Positions 24,157 through 32,415 of a DNA stretch of 35,916 nucleotides are shown here, piece after piece. The position numbers were made by a program, and so were the translations under genes. A model generated the notes under the pieces. That model was not told the origin of the DNA. It ran no database searches and worked only from the letters and a program-made list of their open reading frames with translations. This DNA comes from Jiangella ureilytica (GTDB taxonomy: Bacteria; Actinomycetota; Actinomycetes; Jiangellales; Jiangellaceae). Each line of letters opens with the position of its first letter. Within the stretch, counting starts at the first letter, position 1. The DNA is taken from assembly GCF_004348545.1 (NCBI RefSeq), contig NZ_SMKL01000062.1:1-35916 (forward strand). The letters run 5' to 3'.

Positions 24157-25644
24157 TCAGGGTGCGACCGGCGCCAGGACCTCGTCGGCGACGGGGTCGG
24201 GCTCGGCGTCGCGACGGCGGCGGCGCGACGGGACGAGCATGACCACCAGCCCGGCGACGGCGACCCCCGTCACCAGGGTCAGGCCCGGCCGGAACTGCTC
24301 GAACGTCGCCGCCGCCATGCCGTCGGCCGTGTGCGAGCCGGCCGTCACGAGCGCCGTCGTCGCCGCCAGCACCACGGCGCCGCCGATCTGCCCGGAGGTC
24401 TGGACCAGGCCGGCCGCCAGCCCCTGCTCGGAGTCGTGGACCCCGGCCGTGGCCTGCGACATGATCGACGAGAACGCCAGCATGAACCCGAGCCCGATCA
24501 GCAGCACACTGGGCAGGATGTCCGTGGCGTAGGCCGCCGTCGCGTCCCCGCCGAACGCGAGGAACCACACGTAGGCCGCGCTCAGCGACACCATCGCGGC
24601 GACGATCGGCCGCTGGGTGCTGTAGCGGTCGATCACCCGGCTCATGTACGGCGAGCCGAATGCCACGATCAGGCCGGCGGGCAGCAGGGCCAGCGCCATC
24701 CGCAACGGCGACCAGCCCAGCGCCGCCTGGAAGTAGATCGTCAGCATGAACTGGAAGCTCAGGTACGACCCGAACAGCGCGATGATCGCCAGGTTCGCCC
24801 TGACGATCGGGCCGATCCGAAGGATGCCGAAGCGGACCAGCGGATGCGCGACCCGCCGCTCGACCAGGACGAAGGCCGTCAGCAACGCGAGCGCCAGCAT
24901 GAACAGCGTGATCGTGACGGGGTCGGCCCAGCCGCGCTCCGGTGCGGAGACGACGGAGTACACGGCGAGCAGCATGCCGGCCGTGAGCGTCGTCGCTCCG
25001 GCCAGGTCGTGGCCGCCGGCGTCGGCCGGCTTGTCACGCGGGATCAGCGCGATGCCTGCGATCAGGGCCAGGATGGCCAGCGGCACCGGCATGAGGAAGT
25101 TCCACCGCCAGCCGGCGCTGGTCAGCAGGCCGCCCAGGATGAGCCCGGACGAGTAGCCGCTCGCGCCGAAGACGGCGAAGATCGACAGCGCCTTGTTGCG
25201 CGCGTGTCCTTCGCGGAACGTGGTGGTCAGGATCGACAGCGCCGTCGGCGCGGTGAACGCGGCCGCGACGCCCTTGACGAACCGGGTGATGATCAGCAGC
25301 GTCCCGTCGTCGACCAGTCCGCCCACGAGCGAGGCGGCGGCGAAGACGGCGAGCGCGATGAGGAACACCCGGCGGCGGCCGAGCAGGTCGGCCGTGCGGC
25401 CACCGAGGAGCAGCAGTGCTCCGTAGCCGAGCACGTATCCGTTGACGATCCACTGCAGCGAGGTCGTCGACAGTCCCAGCTCCGTCCCGATCGACGGCAG
25501 GGCGATGCCGACCATCGACACGTCGAGCCCGTCGAGGAACATCACCAGGCACAGCACCGCGAGGATGCCCCAGAGTCGCGGGGTCCAGCGCGGATCTCGC
25601 TGGTCGTCGGGAACGAACGGGGGTGGTGTTGCGGTTGCAGTCAC
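24157..25644 (-). CDS. MFS multidrug exporter (DHA2-like, 14 TM)
   Basis: This 495-residue protein has about 14 hydrophobic segments. MFS motifs are visible: WIVNGYVLGYGALLLLGGR followed by ADLLGRRRVF (motif A), and ITRFVKGVAAAFTAPTALS (motif B region), with the DHA2-type LDGLDVSMVGIALPSIGTEL in the first helix. It should export drugs or other small compounds using the proton gradient. The GTG at 25644 lies eight bases after a TAGCGT box and has no Shine-Dalgarno, suggesting a leaderless message. It shares a 15-bp-spaced operator array with the divergent MarR gene, so it is the likely MarR target. Confidence 0.92.
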   Translation of the reverse strand: MTATATPPPFVPDDQRDPRWTPRLWGILAVLCLVMFLDGLDVSMVGIALPSIGTELGLSTTSLQWIVNGYVLGYGALLLLGGRTADLLGRRRVFLIALAVFAAASLVGGLVDDGTLLIITRFVKGVAAAFTAPTALSILTTTFREGHARNKALSIFAVFGASGYSSGLILGGLLTSAGWRWNFLMPVPLAILALIAGIALIPRDKPADAGGHDLAGATTLTAGMLLAVYSVVSAPERGWADPVTITLFMLALALLTAFVLVERRVAHPLVRFGILRIGPIVRANLAIIALFGSYLSFQFMLTIYFQAALGWSPLRMALALLPAGLIVAFGSPYMSRVIDRYSTQRPIVAAMVSLSAAYVWFLAFGGDATAAYATDILPSVLLIGLGFMLAFSSIMSQATAGVHDSEQGLAAGLVQTSGQIGGAVVLAATTALVTAGSHTADGMAAATFEQFRPGLTLVTGVAVAGLVVMLVPSRRRRRDAEPDPVADEVLAPVAP

Positions 25645-25659
25645 GAGCGACGACGCTAC

Positions 25660-25701
25660 ATGCACGTGCATCAAATGCACAAGCATTAAATGTCCTTGCA
25701 T
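25660..25701. promoter_or_regulatory. Three tandem MarR operator candidates
   Basis: Three 12-bp sites start at exactly 15-bp steps: ATGCACGTGCAT (25660-25671, a perfect palindrome), ATGCACAAGCAT (25675-25686) and ATGTCCTTGCAT (25690-25701). They fill the marR/MFS divergent region. The third covers the marR -35 and the first lies against the MFS -10. Confidence 0.8.
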
Positions 25702-25724
25702 TGGTTTGGGCGCGGTGTTAGAGT
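25696..25724 (+). promoter_or_regulatory. marR promoter
   Basis: TTGCAT (25696-25701), a 17-bp spacer and TAGAGT (25719-25724). The start of transcription would be at or one base before the marR ATG (25732), a leaderless arrangement. The -35 overlaps the third operator site. Confidence 0.75.
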
Positions 25725-25731
25725 GCGCTCC

Positions 25732-26109
25732 ATGAGCGGGACGGAGGAGCACGAGCTCGTCGAGAAGTGGCGCACCCTCCTGACCTCGTACAACGGCATC
25801 GCCTGCGACCTCGACCGCGAGCTGCAGGACCAGCACGGCCTCGGGCTCAGCGAGTTCGAGGCGCTCGACCGGCTCATCGAGTCAGGCCAGGACAAGCTGC
25901 GCATGCACGAGCTCGCCGCCGACATGTACCTCAGCCAGAGCGCGTTCTCGCGGACGGTCGCCCGCCTCGAGCGCGCGGGCCTGGTCGGCCGGGCCATGTG
26001 CATGGACGACCGCCGCGCCCTCTTCGTCAGTCCCACCGATGCCGGCCGCGCCCGCCACGCCGAGGCCCGCGACACCCATCGCAAGGTTCTCGCCCACCAC
26101 CTCGACTGA
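25732..26109 (+). CDS. MarR-family transcriptional regulator
   Basis: This 125-residue protein has a winged helix at about 40-105: LSEFEALDRLIES, MHELAADMYLSQSAFSRTVARLERAGLV and the wing RAMCMDDRRALFVSPTDAG. Helices at both ends form the dimer. It is a little shorter than the usual 140-150 at the C-terminus. The start at 25732 follows a clear promoter with no ribosome site. It is divergent from the DHA2-like exporter and probably represses both genes through the three operator sites. Confidence 0.92.
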   Translation: MSGTEEHELVEKWRTLLTSYNGIACDLDRELQDQHGLGLSEFEALDRLIESGQDKLRMHELAADMYLSQSAFSRTVARLERAGLVGRAMCMDDRRALFVSPTDAGRARHAEARDTHRKVLAHHLD

Positions 26110-26155
26110 GACCGCGGCCCTCTGCTGCCGGGTGATCGGCGACGGCGGGGCGACG

Positions 26156-26161
26156 TAAGCT
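26156..26161 (+). promoter_or_regulatory. -10 box of the sirtuin gene
   Basis: TAAGCT ends six bases before the GTG start at 26168 and there is no Shine-Dalgarno, so a leaderless message is predicted. Confidence 0.5.
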
Positions 26162-26167
26162 CGAAGC

Positions 26168-27031
26168 GTGCTCGACCGCATCGATCCCGGCCACCCGGCC
26201 TGGCCGGCCGTCGGCGAGGCGATCGCGGTGCTCTCGGGCCGGCCGGTCGCCGTGCTCACCGGCGCCGGCATCTCGACCGACTCCGGCATCCCCGACTACC
26301 GCGGCCCCGACTCCCCGCCGCGCACCCCCATGACGTACCAGCAGTTCGTCGGCGACCCCGACCGCCGCCGGCACTATTGGGCCCGCAACCACGTCGGCTG
26401 GCGGCACGTCCACGGCACCCGTCCCAACCCCGGTCATCTCGCGGTCAGCCGCTTGGAGTCCGACGGCGTCGCGGTCGGCGTCATCACGCAGAACGTCGAC
26501 ACCCTGCACGACGCCGCGGGCAGCCGCAACGTCATCGACCTGCACGGACGCTATGACCGCGTCATCTGCCTGGGCTGCCGCCGGGTGGTGCCGCGCGACC
26601 ACGTGGCGGCCCGCTTGACGGCGCTGAACCCGGACTTCGCCGACGAGGTCGCCGACGCCGAGATCGCGCCCGACGCCGACGCCGTGATCGAGGCCACGAC
26701 ACACTTCCGGATCGCCGACTGCGACGCGTGCGGCGGCATGCTGAAGCCCGACATCGTGTACTTCGGCGAGAACGTGCCCAAGCCGCGGGTCGAGGCGGCG
26801 TACGCGCTGGTCGACTTCGCGGCGGCGCTGCTGGTGGCGGGGTCGTCGCTCACGGTGATGTCGGGGCTGCGGTTCGTCCGGCATGCGGCGAAGACCGGGC
26901 GGCCGGTGGTCATCGTCAACCACGGCGCCACCCGCGGCGACGACCTCGCCACCGTCAAGGTCGACGCCGGGTGCTCGCCGGTGCTGACGGTGCTGGCCGC
27001 CGTCCTGACCGGGGCGGCCGTCAGTCGGTGA
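26168..27031 (+). CDS. SIR2-family NAD-dependent protein deacylase (class II-like)
   Basis: This 287-residue sirtuin removes acyl groups from lysines using NAD+. It has [16 protein letters not shown] (31-46), the NAD motif ITQNVDTLH (106-114), catalytic His126 in DLHGRY and four zinc cysteines (134, 137, 185, 188). [12 protein letters not shown] and [10 protein letters not shown] follow. The YFGENVP and [12 protein letters not shown] forms resemble class II (SIRT4-like) sirtuins more than CobB. The GTG start is preceded by TAAGCT six bases away. Its end overlaps the convergent YbaK gene by 11 bases, so the two messages are antisense at their 3' ends. Confidence 0.94.
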   Translation: MLDRIDPGHPAWPAVGEAIAVLSGRPVAVLTGAGISTDSGIPDYRGPDSPPRTPMTYQQFVGDPDRRRHYWARNHVGWRHVHGTRPNPGHLAVSRLESDGVAVGVITQNVDTLHDAAGSRNVIDLHGRYDRVICLGCRRVVPRDHVAARLTALNPDFADEVADAEIAPDADAVIEATTHFRIADCDACGGMLKPDIVYFGENVPKPRVEAAYALVDFAAALLVAGSSLTVMSGLRFVRHAAKTGRPVVIVNHGATRGDDLATVKVDAGCSPVLTVLAAVLTGAAVSR

Positions 27032-27479
27032 CGTCGGCGACGGTGGCGTCGAGGGCCTTGACCAGCTCGTCGCCGTCGACCGTGGCCGAGACCCCGAACG
27101 CGCCGGCGCCGATCGAGACCTCCCGCCCGAGCAGCCGCTCGTCGGCGATGACCGGCCAGGCGCGCGTCGACCCGAACGGCGTGATCGTGCCGCGCTCGTA
27201 CCCGGTGACGTCGCGCGCCGTGGCGGCATCGGGCATCGAGAGCCGGTTGACGCCCAGCAGGGTGCGAAGCTTCGGCCAGGCGATGGTGCGGTCGCCGGGG
27301 ACCAGCACGAACACGTAGTCGTCGTCGGCCCGTCGCACCACGATGGTCTTGATGACGGCGGCCGGCTCGACCCCGCGCGCGGCGGCGGCCTCTTCGAGGC
27401 TGTTCACCGGCGGATGCCGGACGATGTGATGGGCCAGGCCGGACTCCTGCAGGGCGTCGACACCGCGTTCTTCCGTCAT
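27021..27479 (-). CDS. YbaK/EbsC-family aminoacyl-tRNA deacylase
   Basis: This 152-residue protein of the YbaK/ProX fold hydrolyses mischarged tRNAs, typically Cys-tRNA(Pro) or Ala-tRNA(Pro). It shows HHIVRHPPVNSLEEAAAARG, IKTIVVRRADDDYVFVLVPGD with the conserved Lys (AAVIKT), and YERGTITPFGS followed by IGAGAFGVSATV, the usual active-site region. The ATG at 27479 has TACGCT at 27492-27487, seven bases upstream, so it may be leaderless. The 109-bp tandem repeat lies directly upstream. Confidence 0.92.
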   Translation of the reverse strand: MTEERGVDALQESGLAHHIVRHPPVNSLEEAAAARGVEPAAVIKTIVVRRADDDYVFVLVPGDRTIAWPKLRTLLGVNRLSMPDAATARDVTGYERGTITPFGSTRAWPVIADERLLGREVSIGAGAFGVSATVDGDELVKALDATVADVTD

Positions 27480-27500
27480 GGGTCCGAGCGTATGCGGTGC

Positions 27501-27609
27501 TCACCGCCGTCACCGCCGTCACCGCCTCACCGCCCTCACCGTCACCGCCTCACCGCCTCACCGCCTCACCGCCGTCACCGCCTCACCGCCTCACCGCCCT
27601 CGCCGTCAC
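27501..27609. repeat. Tandem array of TCACCGCC units
   Basis: About 13 units of TCACCGCC, some with one extra G or C and two shortened to six bases, run from 27501 to 27609. The array begins next to the ybaK -10 box and ends across the stop codon of the LysM-BTAD gene. It is a DNA repeat, not a CRISPR: there are no spacers. Confidence 0.9.
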
Positions 27610-30542
27610 GCTGGGGAGCGGGAGCGGGCCGGTGAGTGGTGCCGGCGGCGGTCCGGTGTCGCCGAGCCGGGCGTGGCGTCGGCCGGCTCCGTGGCCGGGT
27701 CGGCCGGCTCCGCGGCTGGGTCGGCCGGCTCCGTCATGCGGCCGGTCCGGATCAACTCGATCAGCACCTCCGTCTCTGGCTCGAGACCGCCACCCAGCTC
27801 GGCGGCGGTGACCAGGAGTTTGTCGATGCTGTCCAGCACCCGGCCGTGAGCACCGAGGGCCAGCTCGGCCTTGAGCCGGTCGCGCCACAGCAGCTCCACG
27901 CCGGGCTCCACCGTCAGACCGAGCAGCGCCGTCCGCAATGCCTCCCACGGATCGCCGTCGACCAGCGCCCGCAGCGCCAGCTCGTGGCAGGCGTCGACGA
28001 TGGAGGCGATCATCTCCTGAGCGAGGTGATCGGCCCAGTCGTACCGGCGGCGGCCGCGCCCCGAGAACGGGCGGCCGCGGACCAGTTCCAGCGCGGCCCG
28101 CAGGTCGGCCGTGGTCGCCCGGGCCGGACCGTCCGGCAGCAGCTCGCGCCAGTCGTCCCAGTCGCTGCGGATGCCGTGGCGCAGCGTGTAGCCGCTGTCG
28201 GAGCGCGGCAGCAGCGCCGACCCGGACGCGTCCGTGCCGAGCCAGCGGCGCAGCTTCGAGATCGCCGTCCCGCGGGTCGTCTTCGTCACCGCCGACCCCG
28301 GCCAGATCGCCTCGTCGATGGCGTTCGAGTCGCAGCCCGGGTTCAGCGCGATGAACATCGCCAGCTCGGTGAGCTGGCCGAGCTTCGTCTGCTCGCCGAG
28401 CTCGGCCGCGCCGCGCACCTCGACCGGACCCAGCATCAGCAGCCGCGGCAGCGCCCGCCCGGACTGCGATCGACCCGCAGCCGCGCGGCGCCGCTCCTCT
28501 CGATCCGGCACCCCGGCGGCCGGTCGCCCGCCGTCGACCGATCGTGCGCCGTCGACCGGTCGTCCGCGGTCGGCCGGTCGCGCGCCGCCGGGCACCGCCG
28601 GCCCTCCGTGCAGGGGTCGTCCGGTGACGACGCCGTCATCGACGGCTCCGACCGGCTGCTCGCCGGCACCGCGGAGCAGCTCGAGAAACCGCCGCCTGGT
28701 CTCGTCGTCGAGGAGCTGCGGCCGGACGGGCACGCCCAGCGGGTCGAGGATCGCGACCGGTCGCTCCGCCGGGCCGTCCAGCCGCAGCACCCAGGTGCCG
28801 CCTCCGGTGTGCGGGGTGCGTCCGCGCAGCCGATGACCGCGTGACGGCAGGCCGCCGGGCTCGCCGCCGCCGACCACCGCCGCCACGGCGACGCGCGGCG
28901 CCGTCACGATGAGCGCCTCGAGCCGGTCCCACTGGTCGGCCGGGAGCGGCTCGGCGATCACCAGGATCTCCGGCGTCCAGGTGGCGTCGGCGACCTGCGT
29001 CGCCCGGGCCGCGCCGAGACCGCTGACCCCGGCCGTGGCCAGCAGCAACCGGTCGTCGGCGACCCGTACGGCCAGCTCGTCCAGCAACCCCTCGACGTCG
29101 GTGACGTGGCGGACCCGCCCGGTGTCGAGCAGGTCGAGGTCGGCCAGCGCGGGCGCCCCGACCAGGGTGACCCGCAGGTCGTCGGCCCACGCACTGGTCG
29201 CGAGCTCGGCCGCGACCGCCGTCAGCGACGATCGCACCAGCTCTGCCGGCCCGTCGACCACCAGCGTCCCGACCTGCTCGAGATCGAGCAGCACCAGCGC
29301 GTCGTGGTGGTCGTGTCCGAGGGTGACCAGGCTCGGGTACGGCGCGGGCACGCTGGTGTCCGGTCCGGCCTCCGGCGCCTCGTCGAGCCCGACGGTCCAC
29401 ACGCCGCCGTGCGCGGTGCCGGCGAACGGCGCGGGCAGTTCGGCCGGCGCCGCGAGGTACAGCTCGAGCGTCCGCCGGGTCAGCCGGACGGCGCGCAACG
29501 GCGGCAGCCCGCGGCCCGTCTCGGCCACGCGTGCGGCCAGCCCACGCAGGACGCGGTCGACCACCTCGACGGCGGCGGGGTCGGCGGCCTGCCGGAGCTC
29601 GGCCTCGGTCGCACGATCGGCCTCGGTGCCGCCGGCGAGCCGCTCCCCGGGACGGCGATGCCGCTGCTCGCGGAGGCGCCGGGTGGCCAGCACCCCGACC
29701 AGCGCCGCCGCCAGCACCGCTCCCACCCCACCGGTCGTCCGCACCAGATCGGCGACCTCACCCGTGTCGTCCTCGTCCTCGTCGCCGACGGCGCCACCGT
29801 GCGCGGCTCCCGCCGCATCCTCCCCGGCGCCGCCTGGTCGGTCGCCGGTCTCGTCGAATACCGGGCCGCCGGTGTCGGGCAGGGACGCCGGCGCGTCCGC
29901 ACCCGGGATGGTGAGCGTCCAGCCGGGCACGATGAGGTCGGGATCGGTGAGCCGCCGCCCGTCCGGTTGCACCGTCGCCGCCGACGCGGCGGCGATCTCC
30001 GGATAGCGCCACGGGTCGCCCAGGCGGGCGTCCGCCACATCCCAGAGCGTGTCGCCGTCGGCCACGACATGTCTGCCGTCAGCGTCGCCCACGGCCGGCG
30101 GCTCGTCGAGCAGGCCGGTCGTGACCGGCGGCGCCGGTTCCCATGGACCTGGCGGCGGGGACTCGGCCATCGCGGCGGAGCCGCCCGAGCCGACGGCGGC
30201 CACGGCGGCGACCAGCCCCGCGACCAGCCGCTGCTGTGCACGGAGCCCGGGCAGCCGCGGCGCCGGCGTTCCCCACAGTGCCGCGGGCACCTCGACGATC
30301 AGGCTCAGCACGAACGTGCCCCAGCCGAGCCAGCCGACGACGAGCAGCAGCGCCAGGAACAGCGTGCCGTCGTCGGGACGCAGCGCCGCGTCGCGCGCCT
30401 GCGCGAGCGTGGGCCACTCCTCGGGCAACGGCGATCCGCCCGCGGTCCACAGCACGGCGGGCAGACCCACGACCAACGTCGCGAGACCGAGTAGCGCCGC
30501 CAGGCCACGCACCACTGCACGCGGTTTCGACGTAGCGATCAC
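27606..30542 (-). CDS. Membrane LysM-BTAD transcriptional regulator of the pilus locus
   Basis: This 978-residue multidomain protein has membrane helices at about 12-33, 62-86 and 106-126. A LysM domain (158-213, HVVADGDTLWDVADARLGDPWRYPEI) probably lies outside. A further helix (about 275-297) is followed by a large cytoplasmic region. Near the C-terminus is a winged-helix part (LMLGPVEVRG; AISKLRRWLG) and a BTAD-type helical repeat domain (LALRALVDGDPWEALRTALLGL). The end carries EPADPAAEPADPATEPAD repeats. Such proteins are often encoded beside Tad pilus genes in actinobacteria. It may link cell wall state to transcription, which is inference. The GTG at 30542 has GGAG eight bases upstream. 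No signal for proteolysis is obvious. Confidence 0.88.
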   Translation of the reverse strand: MIATSKPRAVVRGLAALLGLATLVVGLPAVLWTAGGSPLPEEWPTLAQARDAALRPDDGTLFLALLLVVGWLGWGTFVLSLIVEVPAALWGTPAPRLPGLRAQQRLVAGLVAAVAAVGSGGSAAMAESPPPGPWEPAPPVTTGLLDEPPAVGDADGRHVVADGDTLWDVADARLGDPWRYPEIAAASAATVQPDGRRLTDPDLIVPGWTLTIPGADAPASLPDTGGPVFDETGDRPGGAGEDAAGAAHGGAVGDEDEDDTGEVADLVRTTGGVGAVLAAALVGVLATRRLREQRHRRPGERLAGGTEADRATEAELRQAADPAAVEVVDRVLRGLAARVAETGRGLPPLRAVRLTRRTLELYLAAPAELPAPFAGTAHGGVWTVGLDEAPEAGPDTSVPAPYPSLVTLGHDHHDALVLLDLEQVGTLVVDGPAELVRSSLTAVAAELATSAWADDLRVTLVGAPALADLDLLDTGRVRHVTDVEGLLDELAVRVADDRLLLATAGVSGLGAARATQVADATWTPEILVIAEPLPADQWDRLEALIVTAPRVAVAAVVGGGEPGGLPSRGHRLRGRTPHTGGGTWVLRLDGPAERPVAILDPLGVPVRPQLLDDETRRRFLELLRGAGEQPVGAVDDGVVTGRPLHGGPAVPGGARPADRGRPVDGARSVDGGRPAAGVPDREERRRAAAGRSQSGRALPRLLMLGPVEVRGAAELGEQTKLGQLTELAMFIALNPGCDSNAIDEAIWPGSAVTKTTRGTAISKLRRWLGTDASGSALLPRSDSGYTLRHGIRSDWDDWRELLPDGPARATTADLRAALELVRGRPFSGRGRRRYDWADHLAQEMIASIVDACHELALRALVDGDPWEALRTALLGLTVEPGVELLWRDRLKAELALGAHGRVLDSIDKLLVTAAELGGGLEPETEVLIELIRTGRMTEPADPAAEPADPATEPADATPGSATPDRRRHHSPARSRSPA

Positions 30543-30632
30543 CTGCGAACTCCCTCCAGCACACCCTCCGCTTCCTGTGGGTGCGCTCGGGCCGCCGAAT
30601 GTGACAGCCGGGGTGGACAAAGCCTTCCAGGA

Positions 30633-30656
30633 TGCACGAGATGTCCCGCTCGTGCA
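30633..30656. promoter_or_regulatory. Inverted repeat in the pilus-locus divergent region
   Basis: TGCACGAG and CTCGTGCA form perfect 8-bp arms separated by eight bases, in the 251-bp gap between the two divergent regulators. It could be an operator for either of them. Confidence 0.55.
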
Positions 30657-30714
30657 CGCCGAATCCGGAAGCGCCGCGAAGACGGGCAACCTCTCGACCC
30701 CGATCGGCGGCCGT

Positions 30715-30736
30715 CCGGGCTAACTTCCGGGCTAAC
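30715..30736. repeat. Direct repeat CCGGGCTAAC
   Basis: CCGGGCTAAC occurs at 30715-30724 and 30727-30736, a 12-bp period, 58 bp upstream of the sigma-4-like gene. It may be a tandem activator site of the BTAD kind. Confidence 0.5.
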
Positions 30737-30793
30737 CGGTCGCGCTGGACTGCCGCAGGTCGACATCCCCGGATCTGCACAAGGAGCCCGCCG

Positions 30794-31582
30794 GTGAACA
30801 CACTCGCCATCCCCACCGCCCGTTCGACCGTCCTCGTCACCGATCAGCTCAATGCCGAATGGCTCCGGCTCGGCGTCAGGCCCGTCCCGAAACACTGGCC
30901 GCTGCCCGGGCTCGCCGGCTGCGTGCGGCTCGCCGACGTCGCCGACACCATCGCGACGGCACGCCGACATCAGCCGGTCGAGGCCGACGGCCTCCTCGTC
31001 GGCCTGCTCGACGAACGCACCGGCCGCGACGACCACCTCGCCGGGCGGCTGGTGCTGCAGGTCATGCTGGGCCGCGCGGTCAACCTCGCCCGGCGCACGC
31101 ACCGGTTCGGCGCCGCCGGCGTCCGCGGCGACCTCCCCCAACTCACGGCCGCCGCGGTCGGCGCGCTCTGGCACGCCATCGCGACCTATCCCGTGGAGCG
31201 TCGGCGCACCAAGGTCGCCGTCAACCTCTGCATGGACGCGCTGGCGCACTTCAACGCCGCGCTCGAGGACGACGCGGTCGAAGTCGTCGACGCCACGGTG
31301 CTCGACGCCGCCGAGCCGGTCATCCGGCGCACGCCCGCACCTGTCGTCGAGGTCTTCCGCACGCTGACCTGGGGCATCAGCAAGGGGGTCATCACCGCCG
31401 AGGACGCGGAGCTGCTGGTCCGCGTCTACTGCCCGCTGCCCGGCCAGCTCGGCGGCGCCCACCACGTCGCCCGCGAGCTCGGCCTCCCGCCGGCCACCGT
31501 CCGGCAACGGTGCAGCAGGGCCGTCCAGCGGCTCTCCGACGCCGTCCGGGCCGGGCGCTCGGTGCTCACCACCGCGGCCTGA
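30794..31582 (+). CDS. Sigma-70 region 4-like DNA-binding protein
   Basis: This is a 262-residue protein. Its C-terminal 45 residues form a sigma region 4-like helix-turn-helix (GGAHHVARELGLPPATVRQRCSRAVQRL). The N-terminal 200 residues are helical and show no recognisable sigma region 2, so it is unlikely to be a full sigma factor. Phrases such as GRLVLQVMLGRAVNLARRTH and YPVERRRTKVAVNLCMDAL look conserved but I cannot assign them. The GTG start at 30794 has AAGGAG nine bases upstream. It stands at the head of the pilus genes, 131 bp before cpaB, and is a likely local regulator. Confidence 0.78.
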   Translation: MNTLAIPTARSTVLVTDQLNAEWLRLGVRPVPKHWPLPGLAGCVRLADVADTIATARRHQPVEADGLLVGLLDERTGRDDHLAGRLVLQVMLGRAVNLARRTHRFGAAGVRGDLPQLTAAAVGALWHAIATYPVERRRTKVAVNLCMDALAHFNAALEDDAVEVVDATVLDAAEPVIRRTPAPVVEVFRTLTWGISKGVITAEDAELLVRVYCPLPGQLGGAHHVARELGLPPATVRQRCSRAVQRLSDAVRAGRSVLTTAA

Positions 31583-31621
31583 GCCCCGATGCCGGCCGCT
31601 GCACGCGAGAAGGGACTCCGG

Positions 31622-31650
31622 TTGACAAGTCCGATCCGATCAGTGACGTT
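31622..31650 (+). promoter_or_regulatory. Possible promoter of the pilus operon
   Basis: TTGACA at 31622-31627 is a perfect -35. The -10 at 17 bp (GACGTT) is poor, so it may need an activator, such as one of the two adjacent regulators. It lies 63 bp before the cpaB-like start. Confidence 0.4.
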
Positions 31651-31713
31651 TGTCGGCTCGCCACGTAGTCGATCAAGGAGCGAGCGACCTCGACGACCCT
31701 CTGAGGGGCGCAC

Positions 31714-32415
31714 ATGGCGCAGACCGCTCGGCTAGAGACCACCGACCACCCCTTCGACCAGCCGCTCGACCCCGCGTTCGGCCCGCCCGGCGCGCCGCTG
31801 CGGCGGTACCGCCGGCGGCCCGCGCTCATCGGGCTCGGCGTCGGCATGCTCGCCACCTGCGGTACGGGTGCGGCGTACCTGGCCCAGTCGTCCAGCGACA
31901 CGGTCGAGGTGCTGGCCGTCACCGGCACCGTCCACCGCGGCGAGGTCATCGACGCGGGCCGGCTCACGACGGCGCGGGCGGCGCCCGATCCCGCGCTCGA
32001 CCCGGTTGCGGCGAGTGAGCTGTCCGCCGTCGTGGGGCGGCGTGCCGCCACCGACCTGCCGGCCGGCACGCTGCTCACCAGCGGCGCGGTCACGACCACG
32101 AGCCTGCCGGCAGCGGGCCAGAGCGTCGTGGGCGTCGCCGTCACCGAGGCCCAGCTCCCGCGCTCCGAGCTCGTCGCGGGCGACCACGTCCGCGTCTTCG
32201 GCACACCCAGCCTCGGCGACGACCCGCCGTCGAGACCGCCCGAGTCGGTCGCGGCGGCGGTGGTCGACGTGTCCGACGTGCTCGACTCCGGCCACGTGGT
32301 GGTCGACGTCGTGGTGCCCGACGACGTCGCCGGCACGCTCGTCGCCATGGTCGCGACCGGCCGGGTCGCCGTCGTCCTCGACTCCGCGGAACCGGACGGA
32401 GGCGACGACCGATGA
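31714..32415 (+). CDS. CpaB/RcpC-like SAF domain protein
   Basis: This 233-residue protein has one N-terminal membrane helix (about 38-58, LIGLGVGMLATCGTGAAYLA). An SAF domain with AVTGTVHRGEVIDAGRL and GRRAATDLPAGTLLTSGAV, the beta-clip seen in CpaB, follows. CpaB/RcpC proteins take part in Flp pilus assembly at the envelope. GAGGGG lies six bases before the ATG. Its stop overlaps the next start by four bases. Confidence 0.85.
   Translation: MAQTARLETTDHPFDQPLDPAFGPPGAPLRRYRRRPALIGLGVGMLATCGTGAAYLAQSSSDTVEVLAVTGTVHRGEVIDAGRLTTARAAPDPALDPVAASELSAVVGRRAATDLPAGTLLTSGAVTTTSLPAAGQSVVGVAVTEAQLPRSELVAGDHVRVFGTPSLGDDPPSRPPESVAAAVVDVSDVLDSGHVVVDVVVPDDVAGTLVAMVATGRVAVVLDSAEPDGGDDR

Noticed and set aside
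26168-27031. SIR2 defence NADase (as in Thoeris or DSR systems)
   Set aside because: It is a short stand-alone sirtuin with zinc cysteines and catalytic His, with no TIR, helicase or other defence partner.
27501-27609. CRISPR array
   Set aside because: Units are 6-9 bp and contiguous, with no spacers and no cas genes.
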